A stretch of DNA of 64,000 nucleotides, taken from assembly GCF_014646275.1 (NCBI RefSeq), contig NZ_BMND01000008.1, positions 124,001-188,000 on the forward strand. Reading direction: 5' to 3'. The DNA is from Streptomyces kronopolitis. GTDB lineage: Bacteria > Actinomycetota > Actinomycetes > Streptomycetales > Streptomycetaceae. The notes beneath the pieces were generated by a model. That model was not told the origin of the DNA and ran no database searches. It saw only the letters and a list, made by a program, of their open reading frames with translations. Below, in pieces: positions 52,323 through 61,960 of this stretch; the first letter of the stretch is position 1, and each line of letters opens with the position of its first letter. The position numbers and the translations under genes were made by a program.

Positions 52323-53804
52323 ATGTCGAAGCCCACGCTGACGGCGCGCTTTCTCACTACGGAGGCTGGCGCCCCCGTCGCCGACAACCAGAACTCGGCC
52401 ACCGCCGGCGCCGGCGGCCCGCTCGTCCTCCAGGACCAGCACCTGCTGGAGAAGCTGGCCCGCTTCAACCGCGAGCGCATCCCGGAGCGGGTCGTGCACG
52501 CCCGCGGATCCGGCGCGTACGGCTACTTCGAGGTGACCGACGACGTCACCGCCTTCACCCGCGCGGGCTTCCTGGACACCGTCGGCAAGCGGACCGGGAC
52601 CTTCATCCGCTTCTCGACCGTCGCCGACAGCCTGGGCGGCCCGGACGCGGCCCGCGACCCGCGCGGCTTCGCCCTGAAGTTCTACACCGAGGAGGGCAAC
52701 TACGACCTCGTCGGCAACAACACCCCGGTGTTCTTCATCAAGGACCCGATCAAGTTCCCCGACTTCATCCACTCGCAGAAGCGCGACCCCTTCACGGGCA
52801 AGCAGGAGCCGGACAACGTCTGGGACTTCTGGGCGCACTCCCCCGAGGCCACCCACCAGATCACCTGGCTCATGGGCGACCGCGGCATCCCGGCCTCCTA
52901 CCGGCACATGAACGGCTACGGCTCGCACACCTACCAGTGGACGAACGCCGAGGGCGAGGCCTTCTTCGTCAAGTACCACTTCAAGACCAACCAGGGCATC
53001 CGCTGCCTGAGCGGCGAGCAGGCCGCCGAGCTGGCCGGCAAGGACCCCAACAGCCACCAGACCGATCTGCTGCAGTCCATCGAGCGGGGCATCTACCCCT
53101 CCTGGACGCTGTACGCGCAGATCATGCCGGCGGCGGAGGCGGCGCACTACCGCTTCAACCCGTTCGACCTGACGAAGGTGTGGCCGCACGCCGATTACCC
53201 GCTCCAGCGGGTCGGCCGGCTGGTCCTGGACCGCAACCCCGACAATGTCTTCGCCGAGGTCGAGCAGTCCGCCTTCTCCCCGAACAACTTCGTGCCCGGC
53301 ATCGGCCCGTCCCCGGACAAGATGCTCCAGGGCCGGCTGTTCGCCTACGCCGACGCGCACCGCTACCGCCTGGGCGTCAACCACACCCAGCTGCCGGTGA
53401 ACGCCCCCAAGGGCGTCGCGGGCGGCCGGGCCGACAACTACGGCCGGGACGGCCTCATGGCGGCCAACGGCTACGACCGGCACGCCAAGAACTACGAGCC
53501 CAACTCCTACGGCGGCCCCGTGCAGACGAACGAGGCGCTCTCCGCCCCGCTCGCCGTCTCGGGCCACACCGGCACCCACGAGGCCCCGGCCCACACCAAG
53601 GACGACGACTTCTTCCAGGCCGGCGAGCTCTACCGGCTGATGTCCGAGGACGAGCGGAAGCGCCTGGTGGAGACCATCGCCGGCGGCCTCTCCCAGGTCG
53701 GCCGGGACGACGTGATCGAGAAGAACCTCGCGCACTTCCACGCCGCCGACCCGGACTACGGCAAGCGCGTCGAGGCGCGGGTCCAGGAGCTGCGCGAGGA
53801 CTGA
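52323..53804 (+). CDS. katA: monofunctional haem catalase
   Basis: A 493-residue small-subunit catalase. Distal haem His is in [12 protein letters not shown], distal Asn in [12 protein letters not shown], and the proximal Tyr in [14 protein letters not shown]. It decomposes hydrogen peroxide to oxygen and water. The shared operator with the urate operon suggests its main duty here is removing peroxide from uricase. ATG 52323 follows GGAAGG. Two hairpins after its stop end the transcript. Confidence 0.96.
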   Translation: MSKPTLTARFLTTEAGAPVADNQNSATAGAGGPLVLQDQHLLEKLARFNRERIPERVVHARGSGAYGYFEVTDDVTAFTRAGFLDTVGKRTGTFIRFSTVADSLGGPDAARDPRGFALKFYTEEGNYDLVGNNTPVFFIKDPIKFPDFIHSQKRDPFTGKQEPDNVWDFWAHSPEATHQITWLMGDRGIPASYRHMNGYGSHTYQWTNAEGEAFFVKYHFKTNQGIRCLSGEQAAELAGKDPNSHQTDLLQSIERGIYPSWTLYAQIMPAAEAAHYRFNPFDLTKVWPHADYPLQRVGRLVLDRNPDNVFAEVEQSAFSPNNFVPGIGPSPDKMLQGRLFAYADAHRYRLGVNHTQLPVNAPKGVAGGRADNYGRDGLMAANGYDRHAKNYEPNSYGGPVQTNEALSAPLAVSGHTGTHEAPAHTKDDDFFQAGELYRLMSEDERKRLVETIAGGLSQVGRDDVIEKNLAHFHAADPDYGKRVEARVQELRED

Positions 53805-53830
53805 CGGGAGGTCGGCCTCCTCGCGCATCC

Positions 53831-53867
53831 GTACCGGCCGGCCTGCTGAGGGGTGGTCGGCCGGTAC
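53831..53867. terminator. first terminator hairpin after catalase
   Basis: GTACCGGCCG pairs with CGGCCGGTAC (10 bp) around a 17-base loop, 27 bases beyond the catalase stop. Confidence 0.65.
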
Positions 53868-53955
53868 GAGCCGCGTGGTGCGTGCGCCGCACGGACGCCG
53901 TCCGGCGGCGCGAGGTCGCTCGCGCCTGTGCCCGCGCCGCCGGGCGGGATCCACC

Positions 53956-53997
53956 GCAGGGCCCGGAGTCCGTCACGTCACGGACTCCGGGCCCTGC
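53956..53997. terminator. second terminator hairpin after catalase
   Basis: A perfect 18-bp stem (53956-53973 with 53980-53997) and six-base loop. It lies in the 343-base gap between catalase and the zinc-ribbon gene, which otherwise shows no gene. Confidence 0.8.
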
Positions 53998-54147
53998 CGC
54001 GTGTCCGCGGCCGACCGGTCCGGGCCGTGCCCCGTGCTCTTGCCCGGGGCACTCCCTCAATTCCGCCCCGGGCGGCCGGTTTTGGAGAGACCATGGAGTC
54101 AGCAGCAGATCCGACCTGTCTGCCGACCGACCTGCCAGGAGCCCACC

Positions 54148-54891
54148 ATGGCCGACAGCGTGCCGGTGCGGTGCCCCACGTGCCGCCGTGAGAACGCCTT
54201 CACCCCTCCCACGTTCCCGTGCGCCTGCGGTGCCCCGCTGACCCTGCCCGTGCTGCGCGGCGGGGTGCCCGTCGAGATACTCCACCGCACCTGGCAGTCC
54301 TCCTGGGTGGAGGTGCGCTGCGAGGTCTGCGGACGGCAGGACGAGTGGCCGGCCCCGGAGTCCGGCTGCGCCTGCGGCACGGTCGTGCGGGTCCCGGTCG
54401 CCCCGGCCCCCGCCCTGCCGCCGCCGAACTTCCCGTCACCGGGCCGGGCCGCGCCGCGGCCCGCCCCCGCGTTCCCGCTGCGCACCCCGCACGGCCTGGC
54501 GCGCCCCGCGTTCCGCCCGGTGACGATCCGTACGGCCCGGGACTGCGTCACCGCCGCCGAGCAGTATCTGAAGTGGCTGGGCTACGCCGATGCAGCCCGG
54601 ACCCAGGAGCGCACCGCCTCCGGCGTGGACCTGCGCGGCACGGGCGTGGTCGCCCAGGTCGACCCCACCACCCACGCCACCGCCCTGCGCGAGATCGAGT
54701 GCGTCTGGCTCAACGGCCTCAACGACTCGGCCCTGGCGGTCTTCTTCTCCCTCGCCGGCTACGCCCGGGACGCCCGCTCGCGCGCCGACGAGCTGCGTCT
54801 CCCGCTGTTCGTCATGGACCTCACCGGCACCCCGCAGCCGGTCAACGACCCGGCCGACGAGCTGATCAAGTACGGCGCGGCGGGGCGGTGA
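54148..54891 (+). CDS. double zinc-ribbon protein with a degenerate Mrr-like nuclease domain
   Basis: A 247-residue protein. Two zinc ribbons lie at the N-terminus: Cys9, 12, 25 and 27, and Cys58, 61, 74 and 76. A Pro-rich linker covers about 83-120. Residues 133-240 look like the Mrr/restriction-endonuclease fold: AAEQYLKWLGY, SGVDLRGTGVVAQVD, REIECVWLNGLN and LAGYARDARSRADELRLPLFVMD. In active enzymes the QxK motif follows the Asp; here it is Gln170-Val171-Asp172, so the catalytic Lys is missing. A binding rather than cutting role is likely. GGAG lies upstream of ATG 54148. Confidence 0.65.
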   Translation: MADSVPVRCPTCRRENAFTPPTFPCACGAPLTLPVLRGGVPVEILHRTWQSSWVEVRCEVCGRQDEWPAPESGCACGTVVRVPVAPAPALPPPNFPSPGRAAPRPAPAFPLRTPHGLARPAFRPVTIRTARDCVTAAEQYLKWLGYADAARTQERTASGVDLRGTGVVAQVDPTTHATALREIECVWLNGLNDSALAVFFSLAGYARDARSRADELRLPLFVMDLTGTPQPVNDPADELIKYGAAGR

Positions 54892-54949
54892 CCCGGCCGC
54901 CGGCGGAAAACCCCTCGCCGCGCCCGCGAGGAGCGGCGACACTGGCCGG

Positions 54950-55501
54950 GTGATCATCCGCCGTGCGTCCCCGGCCGAGCTGCCCCTGCTACGCGAGATC
55001 GAGCGCGCTGCCGGGGCGCCGTTCCACGCCCTCGGCATGGCCTCGGTGGCGGACGACGAGCCGCCGTCGCTCGCGGAGTTGGCCGTCTTCCAGGGCGCCG
55101 GACGGGCGCTCGCCGCGTGTCCGGATCCGACGCGGGACGATACGGGCGGGGACGCCGGGCCGGTCGCGTTCCTGCTGTGGGAGCCGGTCGACGGATGCAC
55201 CCATGTCGCGCAGGTCTCGGTCCGCCCCGACCACGCCCACCGCGGCATCGGCCGGGCGCTGATCGACCGGGCGGAGCGGGACGGCGGGCCGGTCCCGGTG
55301 ACCCTCACGACCTTCGCCGAGGTGCCGTGGAACGCGCCGTACTACGCCAGGATCGGCTTCCGGGTCCTGTCCGGTGCGGGCCTCACCCCGGGGCTGCGGG
55401 CGATCCGGGCCCGGGAGGCCGCCCTGGGGCTCGACCGCTGGCCGCGGGTGTGCATGCGGCGCCAGCCCGGCGGGCGCGGCCCGGCGATAATGCCGGCATG
55501 A
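54950..55501 (+). CDS. GNAT-family N-acetyltransferase
   Basis: A 183-residue GNAT. It starts IIRRASPAELPLLREIERAAG, and the acetyl-CoA site is VSVRPDHAHRGIGRALIDRAE. The YYARIGFRVL strand-helix ends the fold. The GTG start lacks a close Shine-Dalgarno. Its stop overlaps the next start (ATGA, 55498-55501). The acceptor is unknown. Confidence 0.82.
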   Translation: MIIRRASPAELPLLREIERAAGAPFHALGMASVADDEPPSLAELAVFQGAGRALAACPDPTRDDTGGDAGPVAFLLWEPVDGCTHVAQVSVRPDHAHRGIGRALIDRAERDGGPVPVTLTTFAEVPWNAPYYARIGFRVLSGAGLTPGLRAIRAREAALGLDRWPRVCMRRQPGGRGPAIMPA

Positions 55502-55878
55502 TCGACGCGCACACCCTGCGGACGACCTGCCTGGACTTCAACGGGGCGGCCGAGGAGTTCCCCTTCCCGCGGCACCCGGACGTGTCGACCTTCAAGGTCG
55601 GCGGCAAGATCTTCGCGCTGACGACGCTGACGGACGCGCCGCTCACGGTGAGCCTCAAGTGCGAGCCCGAGCTGGCCGAGCGGCTGCGCGCCGCCCATCC
55701 GGAGGTGGTGCCGGGCTACCACCTCAACAAGCGCCACTGGAACACCGTGTCGCTGGACGGCGCCCTGCCCGACCGGCTCGTCCTCGACATGATCGAGGAC
55801 TCGTACGACCTCGTGGTCGCCTCGCTGCCGCGCGCCCAGCGCCTGCTGCTCGACTGGCCGGGCGAGCGCCGGCCCTGA
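55498..55878 (+). CDS. MmcQ/YjbR-family DNA-binding-like protein
   Basis: A 126-residue CyaY-like-fold protein: EEFPFPRHPDVSTFKVGGKIFAL, VSLKCEPELAERLRAAHPEVVPGYHLNKRHWNTV and IEDSYDLVVASLPR. Family members are small, cytoplasmic and of unclear role. It is translationally coupled to the GNAT gene before it. Confidence 0.85.
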   Translation: MIDAHTLRTTCLDFNGAAEEFPFPRHPDVSTFKVGGKIFALTTLTDAPLTVSLKCEPELAERLRAAHPEVVPGYHLNKRHWNTVSLDGALPDRLVLDMIEDSYDLVVASLPRAQRLLLDWPGERRP

Positions 55879-55914
55879 CCGCGCGGCGAGCGCGGGCCAG
55901 GCCCGGCCGGCGGC

Positions 55915-56355
55915 TCAGGCCAGCCGCAGCGTGATCCAGGGAATGCTGTCGCCCGGCAGCAGATACCGCTCCACCTCGGCGAAGCCGTGCGCCAGGGCGA
56001 AGTCGAGGCCTTCGGTGTTGGCGGACAGCACCACCGTCTCGATCGCCTCGGAGCCCAGCTCCCGCGCCCGCGCGAGCCCCCGCGCGTAGAGCGCCGCACC
56101 GATCCCCCGGCGGCGGTGGGCGGCCAACACCCGGGCGATGACGGTGCCGACCGGGGCGTCCGGCGTAGGCGGCCGTACCGTGGAGCAGCCCACCAGGGTG
56201 TCGCCCCGGTAGGCGACCTCCAGGTGGTTGCGCCCGACGCGCTCGCGCACCTCGTCGAGGGACAGCACGGCCGTGGGGATGATCGTGTTGTGGACGTGCT
56301 GCCAGTCCCGGATCGCGGCCTCGCCGTCCACCCGTTCGATGCGAAGATCAGTCAT
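55915..56355 (-). CDS. GNAT-family N-acetyltransferase
   Basis: A 146-residue GNAT with IARVLAAHRRRGIGAALYARGL as acetyl-CoA site and LSANTEGLDFALAHGFAEVERYL at the end. The N-terminus WQHVHNTIIPTAVLSLDEV resembles a Streptomyces-wide subgroup. The substrate is unknown. It converges on the YjbR gene. Confidence 0.82.
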   Translation of the reverse strand: MTDLRIERVDGEAAIRDWQHVHNTIIPTAVLSLDEVRERVGRNHLEVAYRGDTLVGCSTVRPPTPDAPVGTVIARVLAAHRRRGIGAALYARGLARARELGSEAIETVVLSANTEGLDFALAHGFAEVERYLLPGDSIPWITLRLA

Positions 56356-56396
56356 CGCCGTAGCGAACCGTACGCCTCGCGGAGCGTCAACCGGAT

Positions 56397-58067
56397 TCAG
56401 GCGCGGGGCAGATGGGGAGCGCCTGCTGCGCGCGGCGCCTGCCCCAGGTCCCTTGCCAGCCGCTCACGGAGTTCGATCTTGCGGACCTTGCCGCTGACCG
56501 TCATCGGGAAGGCGTCGACGAGGTCGAGGTGGCGCGGCACCTTGTAGTGCGCGAGCCGGGAGCGGCAGAAGGCGGCCAACTCCTCCAGGGTGAGCGGGTC
56601 GTCGGGGTCGCGGAGGATGACGCAGGCCGCGATCTCCTCGCCGTACTTCTCGTCGGGGACCCCGACCACCTGCACGTCGGCGATCTTGGGGTGGGAGTAG
56701 AGGAACTCCTCGATCTCGCGCGGATAGACGTTCTCGCCGCCCCTGATGATCATGTCCTTGATGCGGCCGACGATCCGGAGGTAGCCGTCGTCGTTCATCA
56801 CCGCGAGGTCTCCGGTGTGCATCCACCGGGCCGCGTCGATGACCTCGGCGGTGTGCTCGGGCTCCGCCCAGTAGCCGAGCATCACGCTGTAGCCCCGGGT
56901 GCACAGTTCGCCCGGCGTGCCGCGCGGCACGGTGACCCCGCTCGCCGGGTCGGCGACCTTCACCTCGATGTGCGGCAGCACCCGGCCGACGGTCGCGGTG
57001 CGGTGGACGAGGTCGTCGTCGCGGCGGGTCTGGGTGGAGACCGGCGAGGTCTCGGTCATGCCGTAGCAGATGGAGACCTCGGACATGTGCATCTCGGCGA
57101 CGACCCGCTTCATCACCTCCTCCGGGCACGGCGAGCCCGCCATGACGCCGGTGCGCAGCGACGTGAGGTCGTAGGAGCCGAAGTCGGGGTGGTTCAGCTC
57201 GGCGATGAACATGGTGGGGACGCCGTAGAGGGAGGTGCAGCGCTCGTCCTGGACGGCCTTGAGGGTGGTGGCGGCGTCGAAGGCGGGCGCGGGGATGACG
57301 ATGCAGGCGCCGTGCGAGGTGGCTCCGAGGTTGCCCATGACCATGCCGAAGCAGTGGTAGAAGGGCACCGGCAGGCACACCCGGTCGAGCTCGGTGTAGC
57401 CGAGGGTCTCGGCGACCCAGTAGCCGTTGTTGAGGATGTTGTGGTGGGAGAGGGTGGCGCCCTTGGGGAAGCCGGTGGTGCCGGAGGTGTACTGGATGTT
57501 GACCGGGTCGTCGGCGGTCAGGGTCGCCTCGCACGCGGCGAGTTGGGACGGCGGCACGGCGGCGCCGGCGGCCACCAGCCCGTCCCAGGAGGGGTCCCCG
57601 ATGTACACGACCTCCCGCAGCTCCGGGCTCTCGGCCCGCACCTGCTCGATCATCCCCCGGTAGTCGCTGGACCGGTGCCGCGTCGCGGAGACCAGGCAGG
57701 CGATACCGGCCTGCCGCAGGACGTAGGCCAACTCGTGCACGCGGTAGGCCGGGTTGACGTTGACGAGGATCGCGCCGATCCGCGCCGTGGCGTACTGCAC
57801 GAGCACCCACTCGGCGCAGTTGGGGGCCCAGATGCCGACCCGGTCCCCCTTCCCGATTCCCTTGGCGAGCAGCCCGCGCGCCACCTCGTCGACCGCCCGT
57901 CCCAGTTCGGCGTAGGTCCAGCGGCGTCCGCTCGCCACCTCGACCAGCGCCTCACGGGCGCCGTGCCGCGCGATGGTGCGGCGCAGATCGGTCCCGATCG
58001 TGTGCCCGAGCAGCGGCCGCCCGGCGACACCGCTGGCGTACGACAGTTCCTGGTCCGGCTCGTCCAT
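56397..58067 (-). CDS. acyl-CoA synthetase (AMP-binding, FadD-like)
   Basis: A 556-residue adenylate-forming enzyme. Core motifs: [75 protein letters not shown] and the catalytic Lys in [10 protein letters not shown]. It would activate a fatty acid to its CoA thioester by way of an acyl-adenylate. It starts 110 bases after the stop of a second acyl-CoA synthetase gene in the same orientation. Confidence 0.9.
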   Translation of the reverse strand: MDEPDQELSYASGVAGRPLLGHTIGTDLRRTIARHGAREALVEVASGRRWTYAELGRAVDEVARGLLAKGIGKGDRVGIWAPNCAEWVLVQYATARIGAILVNVNPAYRVHELAYVLRQAGIACLVSATRHRSSDYRGMIEQVRAESPELREVVYIGDPSWDGLVAAGAAVPPSQLAACEATLTADDPVNIQYTSGTTGFPKGATLSHHNILNNGYWVAETLGYTELDRVCLPVPFYHCFGMVMGNLGATSHGACIVIPAPAFDAATTLKAVQDERCTSLYGVPTMFIAELNHPDFGSYDLTSLRTGVMAGSPCPEEVMKRVVAEMHMSEVSICYGMTETSPVSTQTRRDDDLVHRTATVGRVLPHIEVKVADPASGVTVPRGTPGELCTRGYSVMLGYWAEPEHTAEVIDAARWMHTGDLAVMNDDGYLRIVGRIKDMIIRGGENVYPREIEEFLYSHPKIADVQVVGVPDEKYGEEIAACVILRDPDDPLTLEELAAFCRSRLAHYKVPRHLDLVDAFPMTVSGKVRKIELRERLARDLGQAPRAAGAPHLPRA

Positions 58068-58176
58068 CGGTGGCTCTCCTCGCGATACTCGGTGGCGCGG
58101 CCCCCCACCCTTCCGGCTGCGCGGACTTCGCGCCAGACCCCTGCGGCCCGCATCGCCTCCGCCGCGGGGCCGGGCG

Positions 58177-59718
58177 TCAGTTGACGCCCCGGTCGAGCCC
58201 GGACCAGTACGGCCGGCGGAGCTTGAACTTCTGGATCTTGCCGGTGGCGGTGCGGGGGATCGCGTCGCGGAATTCGACGGAGGTCGGGGCCTTGAAGCCG
58301 GCCAGGTGCCGCTTGCAGTGGGCGATGATGTCGGACTCCTCGGCCGTGGCGCCCTCGGCGAGGACCACCAGGGCCTTGATCGTCTCGCCCCACTTCTCGT
58401 GCGGCACGCCGATCACCGCGACCTCGGCGACCGCCGGGTGGCTGAAGATCGTGTCCTCCACCTCGATCGACGACACGTTCTCGCCGCCGGTGATGATGAC
58501 GTCCTTCTTCCGGTCGGAGATCGTGAGGTGGCCGTCGGCGGGGTCGAGGGTGCCGCCGTCGCCGGTGTGGAACCAGCCGTCCACCAGCACCTCGGCGGTC
58601 TCCTCCGGCTTCTCCCAGTACCCGTCGAGCACCGTGTTCGAGCGGGCCAGGACCTCGCCGGAGTCGGAGACCTTCAGCCGGACCCCGAGCGCGGGCAGCC
58701 CCGCACGGGACAGCTTGCGCGCCCGCTCCTCGGCGGGCAGTGCCGCGTCGCCGGGGAGGGTCCGGTTGAAGGTCAGCAGGGGCGAGGTCTCGGTGAGCCC
58801 GTAGATCTGGGTGAACTCCCAGCCCAGTTCCTCTCCCACGCGGGCGATCGTCGCGGTCGGCGGCGGCGCCCCCGCGCAGACGATGCGTACCCGGTCGCGC
58901 CCCGGGATCTCGCCGGGCCAGGTCGCCGCGGCGCCGAGCACGGCGTTCCAGACGGCGGGCGCACCGCACATGAGGGTGACGCCGTGCTCCTCGACCCGCC
59001 GCAGGATCTCCGCGCCGTCGACCTTGCGCAGCACCACCTGCTTGACGCCGAGTCCGGCCATCACGTACGGCATCCCCCAGCCGTTGCAGTGGAACATCGG
59101 CAGCGTGTGCATGTACACATCGCGCTCCCACGCGCGGGTGTGCAGGCCGAAGGTCATGCCGTTCACCCAGATGTTGCGGTGCGTCAGCTGCACGCCCTTG
59201 GGGCGGGCGGTGGTGCCCGAGGTGAAGTTGATCGTCGCGGTGGCGTCCTCGTCGGGGTGCGACCACGGGCGCGGCTGCACGCCGAACCGCATCAGCTCGG
59301 TCTCGGTCTGCTCGCCGAGCACGAAGCGGTGGCGCACCTCGACGCCGGACAGGGCGTCCGCCACCTCCGGGTCGAGGAGCAGGACCGAGGCCCCGCTCTG
59401 CCGGACCACGTAGGCGACCTCGTCCGGCTTGAGGCGGAAGTTCACCGGTACGCAGATCCGGCCGCTCATCGGCACCGCGAACAGCAGCTCCAGCATGCGC
59501 GTGGAGTTGTGGCTGACCACCGCCACCCGCTCGCCCTCCCCGACCCCGAGGGCGTCCAGGCCCGCCTGCCAGGCACGGACCCGCTCGGCGAACGTCCCGT
59601 AGGTCGCGGCGGGCACCGGCGGGGCGGGCTGATCGGGCTCGTCGATCACGCCCGTGCTCTCGCGGAAGCCCAGGTCGGCGCGGTCGAGGAAGTCCGCGAT
59701 CGTCATCGGTGTCCGCAT
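58177..59718 (-). CDS. acyl-CoA synthetase (AMP-binding)
   Basis: A 513-residue adenylate-forming ligase. It shows [66 protein letters not shown] and [10 protein letters not shown]. The MxxxFHCNGWG motif ([13 protein letters not shown]) is typical of medium-chain and AMP-dependent acyl-CoA synthetases of the alkK group. ATG 59718 has AGGAGA upstream. Confidence 0.9.
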   Translation of the reverse strand: MRTPMTIADFLDRADLGFRESTGVIDEPDQPAPPVPAATYGTFAERVRAWQAGLDALGVGEGERVAVVSHNSTRMLELLFAVPMSGRICVPVNFRLKPDEVAYVVRQSGASVLLLDPEVADALSGVEVRHRFVLGEQTETELMRFGVQPRPWSHPDEDATATINFTSGTTARPKGVQLTHRNIWVNGMTFGLHTRAWERDVYMHTLPMFHCNGWGMPYVMAGLGVKQVVLRKVDGAEILRRVEEHGVTLMCGAPAVWNAVLGAAATWPGEIPGRDRVRIVCAGAPPPTATIARVGEELGWEFTQIYGLTETSPLLTFNRTLPGDAALPAEERARKLSRAGLPALGVRLKVSDSGEVLARSNTVLDGYWEKPEETAEVLVDGWFHTGDGGTLDPADGHLTISDRKKDVIITGGENVSSIEVEDTIFSHPAVAEVAVIGVPHEKWGETIKALVVLAEGATAEESDIIAHCKRHLAGFKAPTSVEFRDAIPRTATGKIQKFKLRRPYWSGLDRGVN

Positions 59719-59983
59719 GCTTTCTCCTGTGTTCGGAGGGTCCGGGGACAAACACGTCCGGCAGCCGAGGTGCGTACGGCCGGTGCCGCCGCGACGGCGT
59801 TCCCGCCGCGTCGGCAGCGATGGGAACATCAGATTCCGCGGAGGCGGCACCGGTCAAGCGGTTCGGCAGGCAAGGGGCCAAGTGGTCCAGCGTGTCCGGC
59901 GGGCGGCCCTGCCCCGCCCGGGCCCCCGGCCCGGCCGGTTAATTGCCTTGCCGCGCGGTCCGCGGCCCGGACATCCTCCTCCC

Positions 59984-60550
59984 ATGATCGATGCCACCGC
60001 ACTGCGCGAGAAGCCCGTGCTCACGGGCGACCGGATCCGGCTCGTACCGCTGTCGGCCCGGCATGCGGACGCCTTCCACGCCTCCTGCCTGCACCCGGAG
60101 ACCCGCCGGCTGACCGGCACCCACCACGACTTCACGCGGGCGGAGATCGAGGAGTGGTGCGCCGGGTGCGCCGACCGCGAGGACCGGCTCGACCTCGCGA
60201 TCGAGGACCCGGCGGGCGGTGCGTTCCTCGGCGAGCTGGCACTGAGCCAGATCGACCGGGACAACGCCCACGGGGTGTTCCGGATCGCCCTCGTCCCGCA
60301 CGCCACCGACCGCGGCATCGGCACCGAGGCGGTGCGGCTGCTGCTCGCGTACGCCTTCGACCGGGTGCGGCTGCACCGCGTCCAGCTGGAGGTCTACGAC
60401 TACAACCCGCGCGCCCGGCGGGCCTACGAGAAGTGCGGCTTCGAGGTGGAGGGCCGGCTGCGCGACGCCCTCCACTGGGATGGCGAGTGGCACGACGTGC
60501 TGGTGATGGCGGCGCTGCGGACCCGGTGGGGGCGGGAGGACGCGGGCTGA
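59984..60550 (+). CDS. RimJ/RimL-type GNAT acetyltransferase
   Basis: A 188-residue GNAT: GDRIRLVPLSARHADAF, FLGELALSQIDRDN, IALVPHATDRGIGTEAVRLLLAYAF and YDYNPRARRAYEKCGFEVEGRLRDALHWDGEWHD. This is the RimJ/L subgroup that acetylates protein N-termini or small amines. It is divergent from the acyl-CoA synthetase gene, with 265 bases between that show nothing clear. Confidence 0.85.
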   Translation: MIDATALREKPVLTGDRIRLVPLSARHADAFHASCLHPETRRLTGTHHDFTRAEIEEWCAGCADREDRLDLAIEDPAGGAFLGELALSQIDRDNAHGVFRIALVPHATDRGIGTEAVRLLLAYAFDRVRLHRVQLEVYDYNPRARRAYEKCGFEVEGRLRDALHWDGEWHDVLVMAALRTRWGREDAG

Positions 60551-60623
60551 GCGCGCCGGGCGCGGGCGCCGCGGTCCGACCTGCCCGTCCGGGCGCGCCC
60601 GGCTCGCGCGCCCGGTTCCCGCG

Positions 60624-61880
60624 TCAGTCGTGGTCCGCCGTGAAGGGCAGCCAGTCGGTCTCCAGTGCGGCGTCCAGCCGGCGGACCGCGCCCGGGGTGT
60701 GCTCGGTGACCAGACCGGCGTGCGCGAAGCGCCGGAGCGGGGTGCCGCCCAGGTAGACGGCGCTCAACTCCCGTACGTCCAGGGAGAGATCGGGGTCCTC
60801 CGCGGTGGGTTCCCAGGTGGCGCCGGCGGGGGTGGCGGTCAGCCGGAAGCGGCCCGCGTTGGCGGGCAGTTCGCCGTCGCGCAGATCGAGGACGAGAGCG
60901 GCGGGCGCCGCCCAGGAACGGGCGCACAGCGCGGCACGGACATCCACCAGCCGCAGCCACATGCAGGGCCCCTGTCCGGTGACGCGTACCTGGTCCCGGT
61001 CGGCGGCGAGGTAGAGCAGCGGGTCGTCGGCCGGGCGGGCCCCGATCCGTACGGTCGAGGTGAGGTCGATGGCGGCGAGGTAGGACCACAGGGCGGCGGC
61101 GGCCGGTGCGGACTCCGCCTCCAGCTCCGCGACCGCGACCGCGCCGGGGCCGCCGTCGTTCGCGGGGCGGGTGCGGTAGACCGCGTAGCCGCCGGGCGTC
61201 TCGCCGTCCGCGCCCAGCGCCACCACGCGCACCGGCCCGAGGCCGCCCCGGTCCGCGCCGCCGCGAGCGCCGTCGAGGTCCAGCACATGCTCGCGCCACC
61301 AGGCCTCGTCGCGGGTGAAGCGCCCCGCGCGGTGGGCCAGGCTCGCGTCGTAGCGCGCGGCGAGCAGAGCGGGGGCCTCGGCGGGGTCGAGCAGCCGCAG
61401 CGGGCGGCGGTCGGGCGCGATACGCAGCGCGAGCGGCCGCGACGAGTCGATCTCCACGCGGCAGGTCTCGGTGGCCGCGGCGAAGCCGTAGCGGCCGTAG
61501 ATGGCGCTCTCCGACGCCCACAGGCAGGCCAGCGGCTGCCCGTCGGCCGCGCAGCGGCGCCACAGTTCGCCGATCATCGACGTCAGCACCCCGCGCCGCC
61601 GGTGGGTGGGCGCCACGGAGACGAAGTCGAGCGCGGCGCAGGGGAGTTGGCCGCCCGGAACGGAGAGGGTGAGGCGGTGGGCGCCGGCCACTCCGGCCAG
61701 CCGCCCGCCGTCCCGGGCGCCGATGCGGGTGCCGTCCCGCAGCAACTGGCGGTAGTAGGCGTGGGTCTTGTCGGCCGGTGTCAGATGGAACGCGAGGTAC
61801 ACGAGGTCCAGGGCCTGGTCGAGGTCCTCGTCGGGGATGTCCCCCAGGTGGGGCACCGCAGGGGTGTTGTCGTGGGTCAC
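60624..61880 (-). CDS. Eis-type multi-GNAT acetyltransferase
   Basis: A 418-residue Eis-family protein, the usual length. The N-terminal GNAT has LDFVSVAPTHRRRGVLTSMI as acetyl-CoA site and SESAIYGRYGFAAAT with the general-acid Tyr. A second GNAT-like fold and a sterol-carrier-like C-terminus follow. In mycobacteria Eis acetylates aminoglycosides and other amines; the role here is unproved. The GTG start lacks a strong ribosome site. Confidence 0.87.
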   Translation of the reverse strand: MTHDNTPAVPHLGDIPDEDLDQALDLVYLAFHLTPADKTHAYYRQLLRDGTRIGARDGGRLAGVAGAHRLTLSVPGGQLPCAALDFVSVAPTHRRRGVLTSMIGELWRRCAADGQPLACLWASESAIYGRYGFAAATETCRVEIDSSRPLALRIAPDRRPLRLLDPAEAPALLAARYDASLAHRAGRFTRDEAWWREHVLDLDGARGGADRGGLGPVRVVALGADGETPGGYAVYRTRPANDGGPGAVAVAELEAESAPAAAALWSYLAAIDLTSTVRIGARPADDPLLYLAADRDQVRVTGQGPCMWLRLVDVRAALCARSWAAPAALVLDLRDGELPANAGRFRLTATPAGATWEPTAEDPDLSLDVRELSAVYLGGTPLRRFAHAGLVTEHTPGAVRRLDAALETDWLPFTADHD

Positions 61881-61960
61881 CCGGGGACGCTAGCCCGGCG
61901 CGCCGGGATCCTCATCCCGTTATCGCGCGCCGGGCCGGCGTCCCCGGGCCCCGTGCCCGG

